Positions 54,232 through 64,000 of a stretch of 64,000 nt of DNA are shown one piece after another. A model generated the notes under the pieces. That model was given only the letters and a program-made list of their open reading frames with translations, searched no databases and was not told where the DNA came from. The first letter of the stretch is position 1. Each line of letters opens with the position of its first letter. Both the position numbers and the translations under genes were made by a program. This DNA is from Iris pallida (Eukaryota; Streptophyta; Magnoliopsida; Asparagales; Iridaceae), in assembly GCA_029216955.1 (NCBI GenBank), contig JANAVB010033216.1, positions 8,115,492-8,179,491 on the forward strand. Reading direction: 5' to 3'.

Positions 54232-54989
54232 AAATAAAAATAAGTATAGCAGACATACTGCAGTAAGATACATGTGTCCTAAGGAGGTGCCCCACTCGAT
54301 GACGGATTGGAAATGTGCTCATCATGACAGATAGCTCGAAGTCCCGTGTATATATTATATATAAGGCCGGGATCAAAGGGGCAACAGGTAACTGAGAAAG
54401 TCTCTTCATGAACTACTTGATCAATCTAGTCATTAATCCTAGCCAGATTCAGTATGAATCCCTGACCGTGGTTATCAGGAATCCACGCCTTAGACATGAT
54501 GCAAGACGAGACATGTAGCTTACACAAGAATAAATACCCACGGTGTTAAGACAAGAGATACTTAGCAAGTCAAGATAGCCGTCACAATAGCATATCAAGA
54601 TTATCATGTTAGGTTACTTATCAAGATTACTTGTCAAGAGTGCGCCACGACGGGCCACTATCAAGAATTATCATGTCAAGTTACTTATCAAGAGTGCACC
54701 ACGACGGGTCACTATTTAGGAGTTATCATGTCATGTTACTTGTTAAGAGTGCGCCACAACGGGCCACTATCATATCATATTACTTGTTACTGGTTAAGAG
54801 TGCGCCTTAACAGGCCACTATCGTGTTCTATCCTTACATTATCATGAATAAGACAAACTTACATAAAATAGCAAGTAACATATTCTTGAAGCCAAGGAAA
54901 AGATCTACAACTTTTATGTTGGTATTTGGAAGAAATTTTGGCCATAAATCTGCCAAATAGGACATAAAACAACCAAAAATAGCCAAAAT

Positions 54990-55476
54990 AGGCACTATGC
55001 GACATTCTGCGGCACTATTCATTCATGCGGCACTATGCAAGCCGTTCGGCACTATGCATCCATGTGACACTATGCATGCCATGCGGTACTATTCATTCTT
55101 GCGGTACTATTCATTCCTGCGGTACTATGCAAGCCATGTGGTACTATTCATTACTGTGGCACTATGTATCCATGCGGCACTATACAAGCCTGTGGTATTA
55201 TTCATTCTTGCGGTACTATTCATCCATGCAGTACTATGCAAGCCTGCGGTACTATTAATTCATACGGTACTATGCATCCATGCAACACTATGCAAGTCTG
55301 CGGTACTATTCATTCCTGCGGCACTATTCATCCATACGGCACTATGCAAGCCTGCAGCACTATTCATTCCTACGATACTATGCATCCATGCGGCACTATA
55401 CAAGCCTGCGACACTATTCATTCCTACGACACTATTCATCCATGTGGCACTATTGATTCCTGCTGTACTATTCATC
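54990..55476. repeat. 18-bp tandem array in RT4 3' LTR, about 27 units
   Basis: Units such as CGGTACTATTCATTCCTG and CGGCACTATGCAAGCCTG alternate. The period is a multiple of three and free of stops, so ORFs of up to 173 codons arise as artefacts. Confidence 0.92.
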
Positions 55477-56070
55477 GTCCTTGCCAGATTCAGCACAGAT
55501 GAACTAGAAAATGCTTAAATCTTATTTTGGCCATAACTTCCTCAAAACAAGTTGAAATCTAACTTTTCAAAGGTCCATTTTGAGTAAAATCGTATTCTTT
55601 ACAACATAGAACAATCAAAATATGAAAATAATAAAGTTTGATAGATCAAAACCCAAAAAATACGAAAAGGCTACAAACTTAGATTTACACGAAATGAACC
55701 ATGGAAATTAAAAATGATAAGTACAAAAGTGTCTTAGAATCTCATGAGGAAGACAATAGAACAATAAAAATTGAGTTCCTCCATGAAGCAAGTTGCATTT
55801 GCCTAAGCTTCTCTTGGTAGGTGGAGAAGTTAAGAGGAAGAAATAAATGAAGAAGGAGAAGTAAATGAGGAGAGGAAAAAGGGTTGGTAGCTTTTAAAGG
55901 GAGGGGTTACATGTTGAACCAACCCAACCAAGCCAAACCGAACCCTACCATGCCAATATTGAACCAATACAAGACTAAACCAAGATTATCTAGTTAAGAC
56001 AAGTCACAATACGGGTCAGAAATTTGTACACGTATACTGGAAATACGTATAACAAAAAACGGAGGTGACA

Positions 56071-57700
56071 ACTCTACCCACCTTAAAAGAATTCCGTCCT
56101 CAGAATTTAATCAAGAGGCTAGAGATGTCGGGGCAAGATCTACTAAAGCATAAGCAATCTATGACTAACAACCAATCAAGTAATCATTTATGCAAGCGAG
56201 GAATTTAAAAAGCATAAGGCAGAAGAAAGACATCCTGCTAGAAACCTCTCTGCCGGTTCTGAATCTGAGCTAGGATCTGGACATACTGCTGGGATCTCTG
56301 CTGCTGGAAGGCTTGTGCCTGAGGCGACAATGGCCTCGGAGGCTGGTACTGCTGCTGCACTAGTGCTGGGGCTGGTCCCCTAACCGATGGACTAGTTAGG
56401 TTCGACGATGATGAATTAGCTCTATTCAGACATGACCCTATCTTATGATCTGGTGCCCCATAATCCAAGCATAATCCCTGTGCTCTACGACATTCTGATA
56501 CTACATGTCCCGGCTTCCCACAATAAGTACACTTTATTGTGGAAGACTGCTTTTGCTTCTGTTGCTGAGGGGACATCGGTGTCGAGTGCTGAACCGACGA
56601 AACTGAATCTGCCCTTCGGGGAACTCCAATAGTCAAAGCCCTAACTGCCGGGGCTGGTGTCGAGGACAAATTCATCTACCTATGGGACCTCTTCCTATTT
56701 TTGATTCTGTCCATGATCCTCTGCGAGGTATACTCATGCCTCTTCGCTGCTCGCAAGATGGCATCAAACGTCTGGTGCTCAAACTGCTCCACTGATAGGA
56801 TAATCTCTAAGTGAAGTTTCTGCTAGAATCGCTGGGCTCGGTCCAATTCGGTTGCCACTAAGTTGGGAGCAAACTGACTAAGTCTTGAAAACTCGGCCGC
56901 ATAACCGTTGACCGTCCTTCCCATCTGCTTAAGATTGGTGAATCTCGTCTACAGATCATAGCGAGCTACTGCATCGATGTACTTGGTTTGGAACTTGTCA
57001 CTGAATGTCGCCCATGGGACAGGCATCGGTAATCCAACTACTAACATCGCCCACCAGGTGCGGGCTAAGTCCAATAACTGCAAGCGTACAATGGCCACCT
57101 TTTCTTCCTCTGGAGTCTTAGCTGCTTCCAGGATAACTTTTATGTCCTGAAGCCACGCATCAGCAGCGATAGCATCTTCACTGCCATCAAAGAAAGGAGG
57201 GTTCAGACGCTTGAAGCTGTTGGTCGCATTGTTCCCTTGGTAACCAACTCTGCCCATGGCATCTTGTACTGTCTAGTGCAGGGCATCGTCCTGACGATCT
57301 TGTGATACAAGCAATTCCCGGATGAGTCCTACCAGGGTTCCATTGTCAGGCTTTGTAGGCTGGACTGGCTAAACTGGCAGCACATGATCTTAGGAAGGCA
57401 TGACCCAGGAGGCTGCTCCTGAGTATTGGGCTTGGTCCCAGGTTGCTGCTGGGGTACTGGTTGAGCTCCTTCCGTCTAATCGATAAGACCAGAAACAATG
57501 CCACTGAAAAATAATGACATAGAGGACAATAAGGAAGGACCAAGATAGATCAGGGAGGTAAGCATGTGATCAGGTCAAGATTCCAGGAAGATTAGAAGGT
57601 GAGAGTAGAGATCAAGGGCGAATGCTGATTGAGACATCTATTCGGTAAAACCCTTACACATCTTAATTTACAATACCTACATGGGCCACCACTTAACCCA
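56071..57700 (-). other. RT4 internal region
   Basis: 1.63 kb between the LTRs, holding only gag remnants on the minus strand. The candidate primer binding site tggtggcccatg lies at 57691-57680. Confidence 0.8.
56235..57257 (-). pseudogene. RT4 gag remnant with zinc knuckle
   Basis: The minus strand reads first the gag core (57257-56949) with RLNPPFFDGSEDAIAADAWL, LARTWWAML and WATFSDKFQTKYI. A broken stretch with stops follows. Then 56675-56238 holds the CCHC knuckle CTYCGKPGHVVSEC and a second knuckle CLDYGAPDHKIGSC with Tyr for the second Cys. The tail is Gln/Pro-rich. As in RT3 no protease or RT follows. Confidence 0.82.
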
Positions 57701-60422
57701 TGTCACGCCCCAGAACCAGAATACTGGAGAGCGGGGGCAGACACAACCAACTACGTACATAGAAGTATAATCTACCTCGATGTACGATCACGGCTGTCTA
57801 GATGCATGAGGGTTTATCTACAAGCCATCAGTCTCTTATGGTCAAGAATAAGCCAAGTGTCTCAATCTCAAGCAAGTAATAATAGTTACAAGATGTTAGA
57901 CCATCAGATATTCAATAGTAAGGCATCCCATACATTTTATATACATATGATCATGAAACTAGTCATACAAAATACGAAGACTAGCAAGAGTTTTAGTCAT
58001 ACATGATCAACCCTAGGATTTGTTAATCATGTTACAGCCCGTAGGCAGACAAGAAATATAAGTATTCAACATGAGATAACACTTGCTCGGCGGCTAAACA
58101 CCTTAAAATAATAATTTTACAATAGAGCGGGAGAGCAAAACAAAACCCACTCGTTGCCAGGGTTTCTTCTAGTGTTCACCATCTGGCTGGAAGACAGGGA
58201 GATCCTCGGGAGCTGCTTCAAAATCTGGCCATACAAAACCAGTTGGGTCAGACCCCAGAAAGAGCAAGTGCCACAAGAGAGCTTCACTTAAGAACTAAAA
58301 CCAGCATATTAGCACATAAAAACATAATTGATAATAAAAGACATGAGTTAGGGAAAACAAGGTGATAAACGATAAGACAACTAAGGGACGATTCCGAAAG
58401 CCAAGTTACAACCCGTAAACCAGACAAGGACCGGGGTTATAACCCTTCACCTGAACAGAGCTTAGTCTCAAACCAATTATCGAATAAGTAAAGCATAAGC
58501 AAGCATGTCCTGAGATAATCATGTACTAGATCTAAACAAGACTAGACAAGATTGGACTCCATCCAACAATCACAGCCAAACAATGAGTACGGCTTGATAC
58601 TTTAACTAACTAGGGTTATCACAAGCCTAGTTACTAACAAGATGCAATAAGATTTTCAAGTTCAGTTACCTACCTGCTGCTACCTGAGTGACCCCTGCAA
58701 AAAGAAAAATAAGTATAGCAGACACACTGCAATAAGATACATGTGTCCTAAGGAGGTGCCCCACTCGACGGCGGGCTGGAAATGTGCTTATCATGAAAGA
58801 TAGCTCCAAGTCCCATGTATATATTATATATAAGACCGGGATCAAAGGGGCAACAGGTAACTGGAAAAGTCTCTTCATGAACTACTTGATCGATCTAGTC
58901 ATTAATCCTAGCTAGATTCAGTATGAATTCCTGACCGTAGTCATCAAAAATCCACGCCTTAGACATGATGCAAGACAAGACATGTAGCTTACACAAGTAC
59001 AAACACCCACGGTGTCAAGACAAGAGTTACTTAGCAAGTCAAGATAGCCGTCACAACAGCATATCAAGATTATCATATTAGGTTACTTATCAAGATTACT
59101 TGTCAAGAGTGCGCCATGACAGGCCACTATGAATTATCATGTCAAGTTACTTATCAAGAGTACACCACGACGGGTCACTATCTAGGAGTTATCATGTCAT
59201 GTTACTTGTTAAGAGTACACCATAACGGACCACTATCATGTCATGTTACTTGTTACTGATTAAGAGTGCGCCTTAATAGGCCACTATCGTGTTCTATCCT
59301 TACATTATCATGAATGAGACAAACTTGCATAAAATAGCTAGTAACATATTATTGAAGCCAAGGAAAAGATCTACAACTTTCATGTTGGAAGTTGAAGAAA
59401 TTTTGGCCATAAATCTGCCAAATAGGACATAAAACAGCCAAATAGGTACTATGCGGTATTCTGCGACACTAGTCATTCAAGTGGCACTATGCAAGCCATG
59501 CGACACTATGCATCTATGCGACACTATGCATGCCATGCGGTACTATTCATTCCTGCGATACTATTCATTCCTGCGGTACTATGCAAGCCATACGGCACTA
59601 TTCATTCCTGCGGCATTATACATCCATGTGGCACTATGCAAGCCTGCGGTACTATTCATTTCTGCTGTACTATGCATCCATGCGGCACTATACAAGCCTG
59701 TAATACTATTCATTCCTGTGGCACTATTCAACCATACGGTACTATGCAAGCCTGCAACACTATTCATTCATGCGGCACTATATATCCATACGGTACTATG
59801 CAAGCCTGCGGCACTATTCATTGTCCCTGCCAGATTCAGCACAGATGAACTAGAAAATGCTTAAATCTTATTTTGGCCATAACTTCCTCAAAACAAGTCG
59901 AAATCTAACTTTTCAAAGGTCCATTTTTAGTAAAATCAAATTCTCTACATAGAACAATCAAAATATAAAAATAACAAAGTTTGATAGATCAAAACCTAAA
60001 AAATTCAAAAAGGCTACAAACTTAGATCTACATGAAATGAACTATGGAAATTAAAAATGATAAGTACTAAAGTGTCTTAGAATCTCGTGAGGAAGGCAAT
60101 GGAACAACAAATATTGAGTTCCTCCATGAAGCAAGTTGCACTTGCCTAAGCTTCCCTTGGTTGGTGGAGAAGTTAAGAGGAAGAAATAGAAGAAATAAAT
60201 GAAGAAGAAGAAGTAAATGAGGAGAGAGAAAAGGGTTGGCGGCTTTTAAAGGAAGGGGTTATATGTTGAACCAACCGAACCAAGCCAAACTGAACCCTAC
60301 CATGCCAATATTGAACCAATACAAGACTAAACCAAGATTAGCTAGTTAAGAAATGTCATAATACGGGTCAGAATTCCGTACACGTATACTGAAAATACGT
60401 ATAACAGAAAATAGAGGTAGCA
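57701..60422 (-). repeat. RT4 5' LTR
   Basis: 2722 bp. It lacks the MITE and has a shorter 18-bp array than the 3' LTR, otherwise closely matching. Confidence 0.87.
59444..59822. repeat. 18-bp tandem array in RT4 5' LTR, about 21 units
   Basis: Same unit family as 54990-55476. The array is about 108 bp shorter, which equals six units. Confidence 0.92.
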
Positions 60423-63182
60423 ATCTCCTCAAATCGGACTCGCAGACATATAGTTTAACGACTTCAGAGACCGTAGGTACTAGTACGCATTTCGGTACAA
60501 AATGAGGCCAACGGCAAAAATTGTTTTGACTCAAAATTACGATTTTGTCCCTGTGTCCAGAATTAGACTTTTGGAAAGTCATTTCCTAGATATTTCTTTT
60601 ATACCAATACTTTTCGTAATGTTTATTTCAGCATCCGAGGTCGTTCATAAAAGTTGGCTTTTGTTGCTTCACCATTCTGACGATTTGAGTCATCGGACGC
60701 CGTTGTTCTGTACACTACCTCTAGGCAAGATACCTTGCCATTTACTATTTATTTACTTAGCTCATATTCATGCATTTATTTATTATTTCCTACTGCAAAA
60801 TAAACTGTGATACTTTGTTTAAATAGAGTTATATTCCTGCTATTTATTTTCTTATTACACATTTAAACCTAGAGTTAAGGGACCGCCCTTTTGTTGTGTT
60901 GTATACATAGGCCTTGACACATCTGTACCACGAAGTTGCATGTCGCATATAGAACTCGGACATACATGAATGGCTGGCCACCAGTACGTATAAGCCGTAC
61001 GATAGGATTAACCGCTAATAGAATTGCATGCTAGTTTGCCTTAGCGGTTATAGAGGTTATGTGTCGTCAATGCAACATATAGGCATTGGGTTTGAAGGAC
61101 ATATCCTTAGCGTATGGACTACTATGCATATTTCCCTTATGACCGTATGCTCCGCCGAAGATGCGTGTTGATGATCCTTATTTCATTGCTTGCACGTTCG
61201 AGGAACGGTTATGCTTGAAGCCCCTGGTACCCTAAGTGGGGACTATGCCGATCCCATTTTTAGCTAGAGAGCCTATGTGTTGGAGGAATGTTCTTAAACT
61301 GTATTCACATAGAATGGTAGGCTACCCTATCCGTTAGGTATAGGTACCTTTGGTTTGGGTACTTATATCTGATTGCGGCTTGGAACAACAACTGTCGCGG
61401 ACTAGTTTACCATATCTTGTCCTTATTTGGTTGTAGGTGTGGTTCACTGCTCCGATAAGAAGGCACTGAAGCTTGTTGTGGTCCGGATATAATATATTGG
61501 ATTCATGACTTGGAAAGATACATCATCATGGATTGGTGTGCCATCTCCTGTCCTTGTTTTGTTGGGGAGATGATACGCTAATTCAATGGTGGTGTATTGG
61601 ACCATGATATGATCCGATTTAACTTATTATTATTGAGCAGTTTATATTCAATTTATGTGGCATGTTCTTTTTGTATCTTGTTACGTTTCTCTGAGGACCT
61701 GGTGATTTCTCCTGGTATAGATGTGCAGGACTTTTCGCAGAAGTATGGCTTCGGTATAGACTCATCATTCACATTCGAGCGAGTCGTACCTTCTGATCAC
61801 GGCTGCCCCTATTGGGTCAAGGAGCCTATTTAGTCATCTTTTCCTTATTCTGTTTATCTTGGAGGTTGGACTCTATTTACTTTCAGTTTATTCTAGTACC
61901 GGTAGTGGATTTGTCTCCGCTTGGCCAACAACTATATTTTGATATTTACTTTGAATCATGAGATACCATTTTCTTTATATTCTATTGTGGATGAGATGTA
62001 GCATTTACCTGTGACTGTCTATTATTATTTATTAACAATACAACTTATGTATGTATTCGGGATTTCCATATATTGGAGTATATCTCGTATATATGCAGCT
62101 GGCATGCTACGTTCCTAGTGCTATGTATATTTGGGACTGGGCGTTACAATGTTGATTTTATGGTACATTTAATATATAAATACTTGCTTAGTTCCGGTTG
62201 GATAGCTTGGACAGACTGCAGGGCATGCAACGTACGGAAATTCTCAAATTGCATATGTTAGTAACTAGGATTTGTGGCATATTTAGCTAATATATCAATT
62301 CGTATTGCTTGTTTGGTCGTGATTAAAGGATGGAGTCAATTTCTTTCTTGAGTTTGTCTTGGCTTTTTATTGTCTTGTCTTGTTCAATACTTTTATCTTG
62401 TTTTAGTTACTGTACATGTTTATTGTTCATGCCATTATACCTGATCATGTATTCACATGCTATTCGTATTTACTTTACATGATCCAGTACATGTTCATTT
62501 TACATGTTTTCTGATGTTCTTTACTATTGTCTTGGTTGTTACTTGCTATCTTTCAAGTTTGTCACTATTATGCTTGCATGCTAGTTTTAGTTCATAGTTG
62601 GTTTCCTTTGTGGTGCTTGCTATTTGGGATCTGATCCCATTAGTTTTGTTTGGCTAGATATGGTAGCAGAGTCGGAGGATCTTTCTTATCTTCTACTGGA
62701 CGGTGATCACCAGGAGTACCAGAGTACCTGAGTAGGATTTCCTTCCTTTATGCACCAGTATCTGTACATATTCTTTTGTGGTACTTAGCCTCCGAGCACG
62801 TGTTTAGCTCATATTTTGGACTTGACTTCTAGCATACTGGTATAAACAGGATTTGTGTTATTCTAGACTATAGCTAGTATTGATCAATGATGACTTACAT
62901 TCTTGCTAGTTTTTTTTGTATGACTAGCATCATGATTATCTATATAATATAGTTTGGGATGCTTTACTATTTTATATTTTTGGTCATATTTCTTGTACTA
63001 TACTTATTTGCCTGTTATTGATATACCTAGGATTGCTTGACCTAGTTTTGACTGTTGGTTTATAGTAGTAACACACATGTCTTATACAAACATGACCATA
63101 TCTCGGACTACTGGCGTACTCTGGTATACGCAGTACCTGGTTCCTTCCACTCTCTCCAGTGTTCTGGTTCTGGGGCATGACA

Positions 63183-63700
63183 CTAAACAAGACCTATCCC
63201 ATCCTAAATAAGAGAATGAAGACATGTTAGAAACTAAAGTTACATATCTAAGTGCAATAGGCTCATCATTGTGCTTAACTCAATGCGCTAGACCTGACAT
63301 CTCATTTGATGTGAATCTCTTGGCTAAATTTACAGACGCGCCAACATGCGGCCATTGGAATGACATAAAAGAAATCTCATGTTACCTTAAGGGTATTACA
63401 GACATGGGCTTATTTTATCCCTATGCATCTCAAAACGGATTAAATTCCATCGATCCTCGGAATGATTTCCATCTTATCAGATATATCGATTATTTAATAT
63501 GACATGCACAAGGCAAGATCATATATATTTATGTATTTACCATTTGTGATAAATAATAACTTGGAAGTCTACAAATCAAAACCTAGTAGCCAATTTTTTA
63601 AATCATGCAGAGCTCATCGCTTTTCATTATGCCATTTGGGAATTTTTATGGTTGTGAGTTGTTATTGAGAACATTCAAACTAATATATTATATTTTCTAA
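63183..63700 (+). pseudogene. Decayed Ty1/copia RT end and RNase H, 3' part
   Basis: Continues the frame left at 39321. The open part 63224-63502 has VTYLSAIGSSLCLTQCARPD, FDVNLLAKFTDAPTCGHWND and TDMGLFY, matching the copia connection and RNase H start. Further on, NHAELIAFHYAIWEFLWL followed by a stop matches the RNase H block usually read as NHAEIIALHEA. Confidence 0.82.
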
Positions 63701-64000
63701 CTTATGAGCATTTTTGTACCAATTTTTTGGTATCATAAAAAGGTTTTAACAAGACACATCGAATTGGTCATACATATAAATATTTCCACGTCCATAAGAT
63801 TTATCGACATCGACTCACTTTTTTCTTACATTATAGTCTTTCCACTGGGTTTTTTGAATCAAGATTTTTGGTGAGGTTTATCTTCATCTATATATCCATA
63901 TGAACTCATGTTAACATGATCATTCCTGAAGATTAATATTGATCATTCTTGAAGACTTATATGTGGTGATCATTCATGAAGATTAATGTTGATCTTTTGT
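63701..64000 (+). other. Probable 3' end of the copia element
   Basis: tttccactgggttttttgaatc resembles the usual copia sequence before the polypurine tract. The repeated gatcattc(c/t)tgaagatta motifs that follow may be the LTR start. The window ends before this can be tested. Confidence 0.4.

Larger units (their letters stand above)
52473..56070 (-). repeat. RT4 3' LTR, with MITE and 18-bp array
   Basis: 3598 bp including the 752-bp MITE (53480-54231). Its plus-strand left edge reads tatcacgcccc where the other LTR has tgtcacgcccc. Confidence 0.85.
52468..60427 (-). mobile_element. RT4: TR-GAG-type element on the minus strand
   Basis: Read on the minus strand: 5' LTR 60422-57701, interior 57700-56071 with gag only, 3' LTR 56070-52473. 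LTRs run TG...CA with the end ctggttctggggcgtgaca. The flanks gtctt and atctc are decayed copies of gtctc, which is what the uninterrupted RT3 5' LTR shows at this point. The LTRs (~2.7-2.8 kb) are longer than the 1.6-kb interior. There is no pol. Confidence 0.87.
50708..62148 (+). repeat. RT3 3' LTR, split by RT4
   Basis: The two halves 50708-52472 and 60428-62148 match 44334-46000 and 45990-47689 of the 5' LTR. A long (TA)n run occupies about 51091-51180, and the palindrome is repeated at 51251-51273. Confidence 0.85.
44329..62153 (+). mobile_element. RT3: TR-GAG-type non-autonomous gypsy element with ~3.4-kb LTRs
   Basis: The 5' LTR is 44334-47689. The 3' LTR is 50708-62148, interrupted by RT4. 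The TSD is atgtc/atgtt. The 3.0-kb interior encodes only a broken gag with a zinc knuckle and no pol. The end ggacgaaatttttataagttggg before the 3' LTR is typical of gypsy elements. LTRs with gag but no pol fit the TR-GAG class, which depends on a partner for reverse transcription. Confidence 0.85.

Noticed and set aside
54997..55518. 173-codon ORF with repeated AxLFIxAAL-type units, and overlapping Cys-Gly-Thr repeat ORFs
   Set aside because: Produced by the 18-bp tandem array. The same array in the sister LTR gives different lengths, and there is no start context or domain.

Overview
This is a plant nuclear genome window, and apart from one host gene it is almost entirely transposable elements (TEs). 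The evidence is plant Ty3/gypsy and Ty1/copia elements with 5-bp target site duplications (TSDs), an L1-type LINE (DUF4283 ORF1), hAT and Mutator-like MITEs, a Pack-MULE carrying pieces of a plant receptor kinase and a MYB gene, and GT-AG introns. The GC-rich coding style of the captured kinase/MYB fits a monocot, but the species cannot be named. There are no rRNA genes, tRNA genes, CRISPR arrays or bacterial features.

Host gene. One real gene lies on the minus strand, from an ATG at 33349 to a stop at 3443. I assembled ten exons by eye with matching phases (713 codons plus stop). It encodes a multi-pass membrane protein of unknown function. Exons 1-7 are compact (28141-33349). Exon 8 (11390-11498) and exons 9-10 (3443-3647) are separated by introns of 16.6 kb and 7.7 kb that were inflated by transposons. 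With those insertions removed the introns would be about 1.3 kb and 0.45 kb.

Left flank (1-3442): an unidentified ORF tail, a GC-rich GGGCGCAT repeat field, a poly-A-tailed GC-rich segment, and TA/GT microsatellites with a 30-bp cassette present in three direct copies and one inverted copy.

Intron 8 (3648-11389): a non-autonomous gypsy element (RT1, 3863-11143, TSD gtgca). A ~1.3-kb module of RT remnant plus truncated LTR is repeated inside it. A Pack-MULE (6412-8172, 9-bp TSD) sits in one internal LTR fragment.

Intron 7 (11499-28140): a four-deep nest. A hAT-type MITE (12484-27824, TSD gatgggag) was split by an L1 LINE (about 13020-27674). The LINE was split by a Tekay/Del-type gypsy element (RT2, 13490-22391, TSD tcggg). 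RT2 was in turn hit by a 411-bp hAT MITE (18939-19349, TSD acgtggcg).

Right side (34000-64000): hAT MITEs, a CACTA-like end and a decayed copia element (36240-39321 plus 63183-64000). The copia element is split by a solo LTR (39322-63182, TSD ctaaa). That LTR contains another solo LTR (40475-43465) and a TR-GAG element (RT3, 44334-62148). RT3 contains a second TR-GAG element on the minus strand (RT4, 52473-60422), which carries a Mutator-like MITE (53480-54231). RT4 LTRs hold an 18-bp tandem array whose length differs between the two LTRs by six units.

Coordinates and percent estimates were read by eye. Family assignments rest on motifs, not on searches.
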